Shown: in pieces, positions 46,546 to 58,823 of the stretch
Layout of the letters: each line of letters starts with the position of its first letter
Position numbering within the stretch: the stretch's first letter is position 1
Source of the DNA: Aldrovandia affinis
Taxonomy: Eukaryota > Chordata > Actinopteri > Notacanthiformes > Halosauridae
Length of the DNA stretch: 64,000 bases
Assembly: GCA_029706075.1 (NCBI GenBank)
Contig: JAINUG010000479.1
Coordinates: forward strand, 186,001-250,000
Direction: 5' to 3'
The notes under the pieces: model-generated
What the model saw: only the letters and a program-made list of their open reading frames with translations
Told to the model about the DNA's origin: nothing
Databases searched by the model: none
Program-made: the position numbers and the translations under genes

Positions 46546-48176
46546 TGTGGAAATCCGGGGTGCGTGGAGGTATGGTTGCAATAACATAGGAACCGGAAAC
46601 AGCTTAAAAAGAAAAGGTATCGATTTATTCAATTATGAGGGGCGGGGGAATGGGACTAAGGCAACTGAAAGTCTTCCTCAGTCGAGGGTATCCGGTTTGT
46701 CATCAAGACATTGCAGGGGGGAAAAACATCAGTCTTAATTCCCACTCGATGCTCCTTTCCTGCTGTTGCGTTTCTGTAAATTCCTATCACGGACGTGGTT
46801 GGAAACCCGCTGCCTCGGCTCCAGTGGGAAGGGGGAGGGTGCATTTCTTTGCCTCCAAAACGTGGGGATCCCAACTCATTCCATACCTGTAAGAAGAGAC
46901 AGAGATTGAGTGAGACACAGTCTACAAAGTGCAGTGTGGAAACTCAAAGCCCTGTGACAATGAGAATTTCACGCTGTCACAACTTCACACAGTGACACAG
47001 TTCAGCTGAGCAGGACTGATCTGTGTGTTTATCCCTTACGTTCAGTAGTAACTGAAAGGGTGAATGGCGGACAGACATCAGAAAGAATGGCTGTAAATCA
47101 CTAGTTTGAATCTGGGCTACATGGTTAGCGGACTATGACCAGGAGTCTGCAGCGGTGGAACACAGTAGCTTGCCACCTAGCTAGCTAGATATCCTGGACA
47201 GGAGCACCCAGATGGTCTGCTGTGAATCCGATTAGAACAGTTATATTTGAATACATGAATCTGACTAAAAAGTGGAACATAAATTTACATTTTTAAATTT
47301 CAATTAAGGCTTTTTAAAATTGAATTACAGACCCCAAATAGCATATTCAACTTTCCTCTACTTTCAATATGTATATGAAAAAACAAGTTTAATATAAATT
47401 CGTATTTTTCATTTGGAATGGGCAAATTGAATATGATAAATTACAGTCAATTAGTGCAAGTTGTGAAATATTAATTGTATAATGCAGATTACATTTGTGC
47501 ATTAAAAATTTGTACAATACAAATTCAAAATGTCAGATACAGATTAAATTATTTTTGGGACTTGATTTTTAAGTCACTCAACAAGCATGTTGCGTGTGCT
47601 CCCTGTGTGGGGCATAGCAGTGACTAAAAAATGTTTTTGTTTTATCTTTAAAATTGTATGCAAAACAGGAGTCTTCACAGACCCTCTGTATGGGGGATAC
47701 TTTGTAATATATAAACTCAGCTCTAAAATCGAATTGTACAGTTAAAACTTTTGCTCTTAGTTACAACACTTTTATTTCAATATATAATTTGAATACTGAC
47801 CTCACTGACTCCAATTTATATGTAAAAAAACAGAGTCTACTAACACCAGTGTGTATAGAAAATAGAGGCACAAACTTTGTTTCCACAAAGTTTACAGTGT
47901 GGATCATTTTGTAAAGCAGAGTAACACAGAGTCCTTCAGGAGATTGTGTCTCAGATTTACCTCCCTCAGGTGTGAGTAGTTTGTCATTCTCTACATATGG
48001 TATGGTTATTTAAACAAAATAATATTTATACAGGTTTTTAAAAAATATATAATAATAAAACTTGCAATGAAACCTGCTTATGATCCTTAATTTATATGAA
48101 CCCACACCATATATCATAAAAACATCTGAACTTTTCCCCATGGGAGAGGACACTGAGGGCCAGATTCACTAAAGCA
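46546..48176. other. No gene seen
   Basis: 46560-46900 is GC-richer with short frames on both strands but no recognised protein. 47070-48176 is AT-rich and featureless apart from homopolymer runs. Confidence 0.4.
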
Positions 48177-48430
48177 GTGGTTCTCAAAGTGGGGGTCGCG
48201 AGATCCGTTTGTGAGGTCGCAAGATGATTTCAAGAACGTGACAACAAATTGTGAAAATAAAATGCTAGATATTTTTTAACCATAATTGCATTTATGCATA
48301 ACATAAATAAAGAATAGGCCTACAATTCATGTGTTAGCCTACCATTTTTCTTTTAACAATCAGAGTATGTAGCCTGCAATATTTTGGTTCTCAAACTTTT
48401 CAGCTTGTGACTCCCAGTAGAGACGCGACC
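48177..48430. mobile_element. hAT end fragment
   Basis: It starts CAGTGGTTCTCAAAGTGGGG, a widespread hAT terminus. GGTTCTCAAACTTTTCAGCT recurs at about 48386. The opposite end and target duplication are not found. Confidence 0.45.
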
Positions 48431-48936
48431 CCCACGCTCCCCCCTTCCCCGAGGTGCTTACGACAATTTGGATCGTGTGCTCTGCTTGCAACAGCTCTCT
48501 GTGTATAATACAGTGTGTGAAATTAACGTGATATGCTACTTGTAAGACTCTTGCCTTCAGTCCTTTCTTTTCACCCAATATTGCCGTTTGGTGTCCAGCT
48601 TTGTGAAAATGTCATTGCTTGTACAAGTTTTCTCCAGCGCAGTGCAAATGCATGTCCTCACTGTTTCGTCATTTTATTTTATTTTTTGGTTTAGTCTACT
48701 GGTTTATCAGCATGAGAGGTAGATAGATGGTTTTTCTGAATTAAATTAATCGGTTGCTTCGGAGTGACTTGTCAATATGAGTAGCGCCTAAATGTATTAA
48801 CGTTAACAGACATTTTCCCAGTAGCCTCGTCTGACCTGTCGTAAATGTATTTACAACATGTCAGTTACTGTACATCTACAGCGCAACACTAAACGTACTA
48901 GCCTACCAACTGCCTTGTGTGTGCATTTTTTTTGTT

Positions 48937-49228
48937 TGGGTCAGTCGGTAGAGCATGGTTCTGTGTGTCTCAGTAGTTAGTGTGGTTCTGTGTGTCTCAG
49001 TAGGTGGAGTGTGATTCTGTGTGGCTCAGTAGGTAGAGTGTGGCTCAGGATGTAGAGTGTGGTTCTGTGTGGCTCAGTAGGTAGAGCGTGGTTCTGTGTG
49101 TTTCAGTAGGTAGAGTGTGGCTCAGTAGGTAGAGTGTGGTTCTGTGTGGCTCAGTAGGTAGAGTGTGGTTCTGTGTGTCTCAATAGGTAGAGCGTGGTTC
49201 TGTGTGGCCCAGTAGGTAGAGCGTGGTT
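48937..49228 (+). repeat. Minisatellite built from a SINE-B promoter box
   Basis: About ten units of TGTGGCTCAGTAGGTAGAGT joined by GTGGTTCTGTG. The core is identical to box A of SINE-B (CTGTGGCTCAGTAGGTAGAG at 46271). Confidence 0.85.
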
Positions 49229-49551
49229 TGAAAGAAAAATGAAAGCACATAAGACACAAATTATCCCTCCTGGAGGGAGACTTGATTGTATTTCAAACCT
49301 GGTGTTAAGACAGAAATAAAATAAAACTTGAAACACTTACTTTTTCAGTTGTAGTGGCAGTAAATTGCTTGCAAGATGACTAAGGATATTGTGCAATATT
49401 GTCATGACAGAAAGTAACTGCTCATGGCTACCAAAAAGATGCAAACATGGAATTTAATATTTTTTTCTAATTGCTACATAGTCCTGTGGCACGGGAGGCC
49501 CTCCAGGACCAAGGACAGCTCCCCAGGAGCACCGGCGGAATATGTATTTAC

Positions 49552-49790
49552 CTCTCAGCTCACGCATTAGATTGCTCTCTTTCTCTTCTAAAATCCTGCA
49601 GAACTCATCTTTGACCTTGTTGCTTCCTGGAAAGATGACTTTGTGTAGCAGACATCTCATCTGATTATAAGATGTTTTCTCCACTTCAACGGTGTCGTAC
49701 ATCTCAGGGACCAAAATGTCCTTTTCAAGAAGGCGATCTAGGATTGGTTTCACCAGTTTAACCCTTTCTTTTAAACTGGTGAAACAGTTT
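49552..49790 (-). CDS. Orphan CARD-domain exon (NLR/ASC-type)
   Basis: The - strand reads ERVKLVKPILDRLLEKDILV, PEMYDTVEVEKTSYNQMRCL, LHKVIFPGSNKVKDEFCRIL and EEKESNLMRELRG. It ends at a donor (GAGAG then GTAAAT) at 49552. The pattern ILDxLLE, YDxV, MRxLL, PGS, KDEFxxIL and LMxELRG is that of CARD domains in fish NLR, ASC or caspase proteins, which build inflammasome filaments by CARD-CARD contact. The upstream edge is cut near 49790: a short inverted repeat (TTTCACCAGTTTAA and its complement) and a SINE-B follow directly. The N-terminal half of helix 1 may be lost. No other exon of such a gene is seen, so it is probably a stranded exon or pseudogene. Confidence 0.65.
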
Positions 49791-49798
49791 AACCCTTG

Positions 49799-49945
49799 TG
49801 GTTCTCTGTGGCTCAGTTGGTAGAGCACAGCGTTGGCAACGCTTAGGTTGTGGGTTCAATCCCCACTGGGGCCACATGTACTGAAAATGTATACATTCAC
49901 TACTGTAAGTCGCTTTGGATAAAAGCGTCTGCTAAATGGTGTATA
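49799..49945 (+). mobile_element. tRNA-derived SINE, group B
   Basis: Box A CTCTGTGGCTCAGTTGGTAG, box B GGTTCAATCCC, tail GTAAGTCGCTTTGGATAAAA. It abuts the CARD exon. Confidence 0.9.
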
Positions 49946-50284
49946 TTATGTATATTATCTTTCAGTTGAACTTGGTTCTTGTCCACAAAATGTTTTCCTG
50001 TTAAGAGACAGAATAAAGAAACTCCCTGGAAGTATTCCAATGCTTTTGAAGGGGCAAGTTGTACACAATCACGACAAGATTATATTGTGTATTAAGTCAG
50101 CAGATGTTCTTTTTCATTACACTTAATGAAATGTTTTTGTTTACTTATGCATCAGAATATAAAATTAAACAATGTTTAAGACTTTTGCACAGTAGTGTAT
50201 ATTAATTACACAGGAAATTATGCTTTTGTTCAACCCAATATCTTTCAGTCCTAGAAGTGTATTGTGTATGTTTAGGCTTTGGGC

Positions 50285-50903
50285 TGTTACGGTCGGCGTT
50301 GTGGAGGACAAGCTGGTGCTGTTTGTCTTGTTCATTGTCGCCTGATTGCCTCACTGATTGCTTTCAATTGTGCCCCGGCTGTGAACTGCTGGCCACGCCC
50401 CAACCCATGAAGATATAGGCACGCTGCCCCCACAGCTTCTTGCCTTTTGCCATTTGCCTGGATTTTGTGCAGCCCATTTGAGCTTATAAGGGTGTTTGAG
50501 AGCTGTGGTGGGTATGACAATGTCTTTTTTGCGAGAGCTGGTTTTTAGAGCAGCCTTTTGTTTCATGGCGTTGGACCGAGCTTTCTTTTGTTTTATTTCT
50601 GTACTGTCCTTTTGAGCACCTTTGGTAGGTAGGGCAAGCACAGAGTAGGTCAGCTAGCTTCTCGGAAGAATTCACCCATTTTATTTGACCTCGATAGTCA
50701 GGGTAGAATCATCTTTGAGATTAAGTTAGCTAGCTGTTTTTTTTGTTTTGTTTCATTTTTGCTTCTGTCATGTTTAAGTATGTTTCCTTGTTTGTTGTAA
50801 ATAAATGTTTAATTGTGGATGGTTTGACTGGTGGTATTTGTTGTCACGACCTTTCTGGCAGTTGCCTGGCTATTGCAGCACGAGTGGCTTACGGGTCGTA
50901 ACA
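50285..50903. mobile_element. Solo LTR of a gypsy-type retrotransposon
   Basis: It starts TGTTACGGTCGG and ends GGGTCGTAACA, so the TG...CA ends form a 7-bp inverted repeat (TGTTACG/CGTAACA). GGGC is duplicated on both sides (50281-50284, 50904-50907). An AATAAA occurs at about 50801. There is no internal coding region, so recombination between LTRs probably removed it. Confidence 0.8.
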
Positions 50904-51188
50904 GGGCGTAAAGCATTGAAGCTGCTTCTTTGAGTGGAAAACATTGAAGCTTCCCATTGAAGCCAATGCAAAATCATGCTAATATGATGGCAAACTAAAT
51001 TAAACTTGTGATTATTCCCAGCCCCCCACCCTCTCCAAATCCTATTTTCACTACAATGGACTGCAGTAAAATACAACAGGAAATGAGAAAGATGCTGATG
51101 GTTTGTGCAGGATTAATTATATTTTTTAAATAACCTTTTTCCATTTTATTTCATGTTCTCAGGAGAGCACAGACTTGCGTGCGTGTTA

Positions 51189-51233
51189 CAAGCCCAGCTC
51201 CCTAACCATTATACTACACTGCCAGCCTTATTA
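51189..51233 (-). mobile_element. SINE-A head fragment, antisense
   Basis: The complement of the GGTTAGGGAGCTGGGCTTGTAA region with GTAGTATAATGG. Head only. Confidence 0.65.
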
Positions 51234-51306
51234 CACTACACTACAATGCCAGATGCTTAATTTATCAAAGGAAAGCCCTGCCAACTAAATCTGGCCACAG
51301 TCAGCA

Positions 51307-51800
51307 TTGGCATGGCCAGATCTTTATTCTGGACCATGGTACAGATCACTGCACTGGCTCCCCATTGCAGCACGTATTAAATTCAAATCACTGGTGCTGG
51401 CATATCAGGCCGCTAGGGAACCGCTCCCTCCATCCCTCTGGGCCCCAGGCAGCCGTTCCTCGTGGTCTCGCCTCTTCTCTGTCCTGACCCCACGGTGGTG
51501 GAATTCATTTCTGCAATTGGTCAGAACCACGGAATCAATGGCCATCTTCCGCAAGAGACTAAAACCCACCTCTTCAGACTCCACTACCACTAATTCTGTA
51601 CACTAATTAACTGCCTTCACCACTGTCTACATGTTTTAATTAATACATTTAAAAGAAATAGATTAAAAATACTAAATTTTCTTAATCTGTGTTACAGGTA
51701 TGGTGTACAACTGTGAACAATGATGTCTATTTACAGAGTTACTACACTGATCTATTGCACTAACCTTCAAGTCAGGCTGCCCTCCTGGACATATAAAAAT
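51307..51800 (+). mobile_element. L2-clade LINE 3' coding end
   Basis: The frame 51307-51606 reads WYRSLHWLPIAARIKFKSLV, LAYQAAREPLPPSLWAPGSR and RLFSVLTPRWWNSFLQLVR, the L2 ORF2 C-terminus. It ends KPTSSDSTTTNSVH. The L2 3' tail is missing after about 51770. Confidence 0.85.
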
Positions 51801-52745
51801 ATAATGTCCTTTTTAAGATCGGGAGAGACCATGATGCTCCTGAGGGGCAACCTGACCCTGAGCCTGCAGGTAATATGAAAAAAGTTAATTATAAAGTATT
51901 AACAAATAAACAAAAGGATGGATGTACCTGGATGTCAGCTCATGGTTGTCTCTCCACCAGGCCATTCATGTTTAGACGTCGATTAGCCCTGACAGAGAAC
52001 TTCCCCGAAATGCACTGACTCAGAACATGAATACCATCTGCTCTAGGAGTGCTCTGTGGGCAGACAGGTCTGGGGCCTTGTTGTGTCCTCTGTCTCCCCT
52101 AACAGGCCCTTGCTGAGATCCTCCCTGGCGGCTGAGAGTCCTGTTCGGCTCACCGGAGGGATGTAGGACCCTGGATCTCCAGCGCCAGTGGAGGATGGTG
52201 AACACCGTCAAGCAGCAAAATGTTTTTTTTCTTCCCCTCTTAGTTTAAATAACCTATATGCATCTGTCTAATGACTACATGTAATGTTTTGTTTGAATAT
52301 GTTATTTTGTTCCCCTGTCCTTGTAAAATAGATCTTTTGTGTATATGGATGTCCTTTTGTTGTTTTTCTCCCTTTTGTTGGGAAAAAACATTAATTTGAA
52401 AAGGAAAAGATTTTAAAACTGTCTCAAATGAGGCACGCTCACTATGTCATCACTGCTGTCTGGCTGGAGTCGAGCATAGACATTATGTGACATTTCTAGA
52501 GTCACATAATGGAGAATGTGGAATGCTGACTTAATGTTCATATTTTGGACAGTCATCATAAAAAATAAGCGAAGTTTATGTTCTATATTAAAGCAAAGCT
52601 CCGCTACTTTGTTTATTTTGTTTGTCTTCACATTTGTTGTAACCTGCACCTGTTTTATCACACTGGGCGTTAACTGCTTTCTGAAGTCTGAACTGTGTGA
52701 ATCCTGTTTGCCCTTTTTAAATGGTCTTTCTCATGTTATTCTGTA
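51801..52745. other. No intact gene; retroelement-like scrap
   Basis: 52140-52215 holds a coding-like stretch ending WRMVNTVKQ that parallels 33597-33630. The rest (52216-52745) is AT-rich with no clear gene. Confidence 0.4.
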
Positions 52746-53398
52746 CAGGTACTCCTCACTTAACGACCTATCTGTTTAACAACCACGCAGACTTGCGACC
52801 AGCTCTCCGACCAGTCGGTAGTGTACGCTGTATGAGGACTTTGGTCGTGGAAATGGCAGCGCGGCGTCTCAGCGTCAAGCATCTCATCTCGCATCACCCT
52901 TTCTCAGTCTCGTTCCCGCAGCCGGTCAGTATTCACTACACTAGCATTCGCAGTCTCCAAGACTACATATTTCGTCTATACATTTTCGCTGATTGTATTT
53001 TTATGTTCTGTAATATGTAAGACTTATGCAAATTAAAACAAAGTTATCAAGCTGGAGTTTCCTTTAGACCTTTTCTTTATTCAGAATAAATAAAAACGAT
53101 TACCTGTATTTACAGTATGCAAACCTAAGTACTGTATATTAGAGCTGATTTCCTCTATTCTGTTTATTACAGTATACAGTAGCCTACACTACTGTATAAA
53201 CATTTAAAAATATACTAAAAATGTTATAAATGGTGCAAAGGTGACATTAAAACAATATCTAAAGACGGTTGACACAAACCCACTAACAGTTCAGTATGCT
53301 TGGAATATCGGTAAGGGGCGGCTCCTCGCTTATCGACCAATTCGCTTAACGACCTAGTCGTAGAAATGGACCTCGGTCGTTAAGTGAGGAGTTAACTG
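52746..53398. mobile_element. Tigger/pogo-like MITE
   Basis: It begins CAGGTACTCCTCACTTAACG and ends with GGTCGTTAAGTGAGGAGTTA, an inverted repeat of about 20 bp. TA precedes the left end. No transposase coding is found in 650 bp. Confidence 0.65.
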
Positions 53399-53403
53399 AG
53401 ATT

Positions 53404-53634
53404 GGCAGGCAGTGTGGTATAATGGTTAGGGAACTGGGCTTGTAACGTTAAGGTTGCAGGTTCAATCCCCAGGTGGGACACTGCCGTTGTACCCTTGAGC
53501 TAAAGGAAATTAACCTGAATTGCTTCAGTTAATATCCAGCTGTATAAATGTATTGTAAAGAAATGTAAACTGTAAATCGCTCTGGATAAGAGCATCTGCT
53601 AAATGCCTGTAATGTAATGTAATGTAATGTAATA
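53404..53634 (+). mobile_element. tRNA-derived SINE, group A
   Basis: Head GCAGTGTGGTATAATGGTTA, box B GGTTCAATCCC, tail GTAAATCGCTCTGGATAAGA and a TAATG repeat at the end. Confidence 0.9.
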
Positions 53635-54316
53635 CCTGTACTGAGCGGTGTGGAATTCCAGCAGCAGTTCAGATGTTCAGATCCCATTTATCAGATGCAT
53701 TTATCCCCATACCCACAAGAGGGGGGCAGAGCACGTCATGTTAGAAAGAGCATTTCTTGAAATCAAAGTACAGTGTGTGTTCAATAAGGGGAAATTGTTG
53801 AGTTATCTTAAGTAATGAAAGAAGAATAAAACAAATTAAATTAAATTAGTATTTACTTGAAACAGACTTGTGACTAGAATAGTCGGTTATGCTAAAATCA
53901 ATGTACAGTGTGTGCACAATGGGGATTGTGAATATGTACACGAACACGCGCGCGCTGAAACTAACACAAACACACACACAGTGGAACTCAAAGGTTACTG
54001 TGATGTTGCCATTGTTATAGTAAGCATGCATTCAGGCCATATTATATTTAGATGTTATTAAAATTCTTGTTTTTTACTAGGCTATATTAAAAATAAAGCA
54101 GCTTCTTTGAATTCATCAGCGATTCAGTAATACGTTTATTTAAAATGTCCTGGTAACATGTATCCTACTGAGTTTTATTAAATAATGTTTTAAAAGGAAC
54201 ACAAGTTGCAGCCGTATCAAGAAAGTTATTTTGTTTTCCTCACGCCTCGCTTCGCCTTGCAGCGCCCGATTTCATTTTTTAATGAAAGCTTTAATATAGC
54301 TTACATTAACATTCTT
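53635..54316. other. No gene seen
   Basis: Short frames and a small CA run near 53970. No feature is recognised. Confidence 0.4.
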
Positions 54317-54534
54317 CATTTACATTTTAGGCATTTAGCAGACGCTCTTATCCAGAGCAACTTACCCAGTTTACATTTCTTTACATCCATTTATACAGCT
54401 GGATATTTTTCTGAAGCAATTCAGGTTAAGTACCTTGCTCAAGGGTACAATGGTAGTGCCCCCACCTGGTAACTGAACCAGCAACCTCTGAGTTACAAGC
54501 CCAGTTCCCTAACCATTACACTACACTGCCACCC
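54317..54534 (-). mobile_element. tRNA-derived SINE, group A, antisense
   Basis: It starts with the complemented tail (TCTTATCCAGAGCAACTTAC) and ends with the complemented head (CCTAACCATTACACTACACT). Confidence 0.9.
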
Positions 54535-54699
54535 CAATAAATAATAATATAGGATATCTTAAATAATATAGTGGAATAACAAAAAATGTGATATAAAACA
54601 CGCCATGCTAGGTCATTAGGCCTATCTATCTATCAAGGGTCCACATTCTGTGGCTACTATTATTTTCTTTATTATTACAGGTACTCATATTTAAAATAC

Positions 54700-54851
54700 T
54701 GTTTTCATCTTACGTCATTCTCATTTCGGCGGGAATATAGAGGCAGTTGATGGCCTCGCGCAGAGCCGTTCGCTGGAGTCTCATTTCCACAGAAGGACAG
54801 ACGGAGAAGACGGAGACGGAGAAGGAGAAGAACGGAGAAGAACACACATTT
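54700..54851 (+). promoter_or_regulatory. Probable promoter and noncoding first exon of the PRDM9-like gene
   Basis: TTACGTCA at about 54711 (CRE-like) and TTTCGGCGGGAA at about 54724 (E2F-like) precede a purine-rich leader (GACGGAGAAG repeats). The leader ends at a donor, ACATTT then GTAAGT, at 54851. There is no TATA box. The assignment rests on position and the donor only. Confidence 0.35.
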
Positions 54852-54869
54852 GTAAGTTGGTTATTTATA

Positions 54870-54945
54870 AGTTATATATATATATATATATATATATGTT
54901 ATTTATAAGTTATATATATATATGTTATTTATAAGTTAATTATTG
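54870..54945 (+). repeat. TA-rich tandem repeat in the first intron
   Basis: GTTATTTATAAGTTATATAT units occur three times with different TA lengths. Confidence 0.85.
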
Positions 54946-55325
54946 AAATATCCAACTAGAAGGTTAACGTTAACTGAATGAGACTAAGAAGGTTTTCTGT
55001 CGCTCAGTTGCTGGTTCTTAAATTACTTACATTTAGGTAACTTAGTGCTAATTTAGCAAAGTTGCAGTCATTTATAACATCGACGTCGTTCCATAGCTAG
55101 CTACCTAGTTAGCATCAAGCAACTTAACGTTATAATAAGTAACGTTAGATAGTCCAGATGTATAAGTAGGCTATCTGGTTCAATGGCGCTGCTAAATGCC
55201 ACAGTGTATAGCTAGCGAATGTTAAGTTATATTTATTTTTTTTAAAGAAAAACAGCCCAGATTTTTTAGCATACGCCGTTATCCTGCGAGCTAACTAACA
55301 TTTTGCACATTTGTTTAACCGACAG

Positions 55326-55370
55326 TCAAAAGCGATTCAAAGAGAAACCAGGATGAGTTCATCTGAAGAG
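55326..55370 (+). CDS. Candidate start exon of the PRDM9-like gene
   Basis: An acceptor (ACCGACAG) ends at 55325 and a donor (GAAGAG then GTAAGC) follows 55370. ATG at 55353 reads MSSSEE and ends on a codon boundary. It lies 0.47 kb after the leader exon. Confidence 0.4.
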
Positions 55371-58300
55371 GTAAGCATTATTTTATCTTCACAGATTACT
55401 CTAGCCGATCAGTAACGTCGGCATTTGGATTAGTCCGAATAGTTTTGGCCTTGAAATCCTGTCTCAAAGCCATCAGTCGCAATTTCTTTTAACTTTTAAG
55501 TAAAATATGAATATTCATAAAATATTCATTCAGTCACTAGACTTGATCATGTGCCCACATGTCTTGTAATTCAGATAAACGTTCATTCATACAGTAAAAG
55601 TCTAAGTCCGCTGTGGCAAGCGCTTTATCGCCTGTGGTAGCAGGTCACTCTTTAAAAGTTATGAATCCACAAACTTGAGATTGTAAATTAAATATTCGTT
55701 TTTGTCCAAAACAGTTGTGTGCTACAAACGGAAAAAAAATACAACACTCTTTTTTGTCCCATTGACAAGCGCTTTAAAATAATTGCGGATGGGACCGTTT
55801 GACAGACAATAGTGGCAGAAAATGTACGTTGATAATGACGCAGTTTATGAAGTATTACAAAGTTGTGCTGCTGCCAGCACAATATTGAAGCAATCTTCTT
55901 GGCTACAAGAACAACAGCGAAATGATACATTTCTGAATGAACAGTTTGCCTCTATACGCTTGTTTTCGCCAGAACGACCCAAATCCTGCTGTTGCTAAGG
56001 AAACGGAAAACGTGACGACAGCCCACCCCCCCAGCTACAAACATATGCACAACTTCCTCTTTAGAACTTTGGCACCTGAGATTCTATGTAGCCAGCTAGC
56101 TTGCTGACCATAAAGATTTCTTCTGCAAATGGCAGACAAAGCCAGATGCATGACAATAACTGTTCAAGTATAGCTAGCCGGGCCTCCCGGGTGGTCTAGT
56201 GGTTACAACGTTCGATGCTGGCCACTGCGACGGGGTCAATTCCACCGCCCGCACCAGAGTCAGCTCTGGCCGGGAGTGCCACCAGGGGGCGGCAGTTGCC
56301 TGTCCGCCCCAGTGAGGGGGGAGGGAAGCCGACATGAAGTTTGGTGCATATAGGAGTGGCTCTGGAGTATCAGAGTTACGGTCAACAGCTTGGCGAGTGC
56401 TGTCTCGGAGGAGACGATACTTTGCCCGTGTCACTACCGGTCACAGGGCTACGGCAGTGAACTCACAATGCGAGGGGGGTATTGACATGAGGAATCGAAG
56501 GTGTAATTGGCTACTAAATTGGGAGAAAATCAGAAACAAATGATTTAAAAGTATAGCTAGCCGATTTTCTGGAAATGGAAATGAGTGAGTGCAGTTAGCC
56601 TAAGTTGAGTTTTTTTATTTCCTAAATGTTGGTGAAGATGCCTACCATAGCAGCTGTGTACACAAGTCCACAGCACTCCTGACATGTTGCACATTAACAA
56701 CACTGCATGTTTTCCCATGTAAAGCTTTTCTACTTCTTCAGTGTCGAGGAACTTCAATCCCCCATTCAGGAGAGCCAGTCATAACCAGCCCCCCTCTGGG
56801 GCCTCAGAGAACAGTGCAGCAGGACAGAGAAGCAGTTAGACAGTTTCGCTGCCCGAAACACAGGCACAGCCACCAGCGTCCTCTGCGTTGGGTAGCACAC
56901 AGGTGAAGTCAGCTGCACTAGGGCTCATTTAGCACAGGTAGTTAAAGTGTAAGTGTAGACACATTGGTGGAGAAACCGAGATGGCAGCTGTAACAGATTA
57001 CCTGGTAGGGCCGTGGTTTGAGACTCCTACTTATGGACACGTGTAACAATTGCGGTTTAAGAACGGTGTCCTCTTTCTTTGCCCGATGTGTTCTCATCTT
57101 TTAAAGTTCTGCTTCACCCAGTCAAACAAAGAAACAACATGGTAGCCACTTGCAGTTCAGAAAGGTTAGTGTTGGAGGTGTCCTGGGGAGCACATCCATC
57201 GAAAGGACTGGTCCTTGGTCCAGTGAGGCCCAGAATTGGGTGCAGGCTGGCTGGGAGTCCCAGAACTGACCCATGTTGCAGCAATGGGACACACCTACAG
57301 ATGTGATTGGACATAAAAAAATATAGAGAAGAAAGACATTTTCTATAAAACCATGAAATCACAGTTTCTATGTTACTTTGTCTGTACCTTTATACTTTCA
57401 TGTAAAAGTAGAAATCCCCACAAACTGAAGTGTTAATTCTTCATACTAAAATACACTGTTAGAATGAGTGGAGATACAGCAGTCGGAATCCTTTGCTCTC
57501 CATAACAACAACACAGATGGGTTTGGATGTGCTCATCATTGACTGCTCCTGATGGCCATCTCCAAGGTGATGGGTGATTCAACTATGTGTTGATTTAGTA
57601 GGCGTTCAGGCAGACTCCTGGTAGCTACTGAGGAGTGTGGTTAGCCATGCTGTTATAGATCATGTGAATAATATTGTCAGTTATATTTATTGATATATTC
57701 TGTGTTCCTGCTCTTTCGCAGAGAGTGAAGAATGCTGGTGATGGCAGTGTAGAAGAGGGAAAAACTTTCCTGGATTCTGCCACTGAGAAGCAGAGAGGAG
57801 GATCCAAACCAGCAAACAGGGGTACAGGGGAGAGACTGCTGTATGCTAGGACTGTCACTGTCCTGCTCCATATTCAGATAAAACATGTAGATTCATTCCA
57901 ATAGTATTCTGATATGCATGTTACAGATGTGCCAACAATAGGAAATGATTGGACTCTTCTTTTCTCTCTTCTCTCTTTCTCCCCCCCCTCTCTTCCTCCC
58001 CCTCTCTCTCCCCTCCTCCCCTCCCTCTCCTCCCCCTCCCCTCCCTCCCTCTTTCCCTCTCTCCCTCTCTCCCTCCCTCCCTCCTCCCTCCCTCTCCCTC
58101 CCCTCTCTCCCCTCTCCCCTCCCCCTCTCTCCCTCCCTCCCCCCTCCCTCCCTCCCCTCCCCCCTCCCCCCTCTCTCTTTCTCCCTCTCTCTCTCCCGTC
58201 CCTCCCTCTCTCTCTCTCTCAGACTGTGAGGAGTGTGACTCCTTCTTCATTGATGAATGTGAGGTGCATGGCCCCCCCATCTTTATCTCAGACTCTCCTG

Positions 58301-58759
58301 CACCCCTTGGGGGCCCCAGCAGGGCTCGGCTCACCCTGCCCCTCGGCTTGGAGGTCAGAGTCTCTGGCATTCCCGGGGCAGGCCTGGGGGTGTTTAACCG
58401 GGACCAGAGGCTGCCTGTGGGGGTGCACTTCGGACCCTACGAGGGAGAGCTGACCGATGAAGATGAGGCCATTGACAGTGGCTACTCCTGGATGGTGAGA
58501 CGGAGCCGATCGTTGATTAGTGTGTGTGTGTGTGTGTGTGTGTTCATAGTGTAGAGGTGTAATACAGGTACAGGGCAGTGTGTGTGTTCATAGTGTAGAG
58601 GTGTATGGTCTCTGTGGCTCAGTTGGTAGAGCACAGCATTGGCAACGCTTAGGTTGTGGGTTCAATCCCCACTGGGGCCACATATACTGAAAATGTATAC
58701 ATTCACTACTGTAAGTCGCTTTGGATAAAAGCGTCTGCTAAATGGCGTATATTATATTA

Positions 58760-58823
<64 letters not shown>

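Noticed and set aside
48177-48430. Complete hAT MITE
   Set aside because: Only one terminus is credible. No 8-bp duplication or opposite CTG end was found, so only a fragment is listed.
50332-50675. Overlapping - strand frames, one of them lysine-rich
   Set aside because: They lie wholly inside the solo LTR and match no known protein.
55353-57720. KRAB domain upstream of the SET exons
   Set aside because: I searched for the EEW-containing box and found none. GAGTGG words at about 56354 and 57466 are not in a KRAB frame.
57921-58370. Open frame of 149 codons on the - strand
   Set aside because: It is Arg/Glu/Gly repeats from the complement of the CT tract; the real gene is on the + strand.
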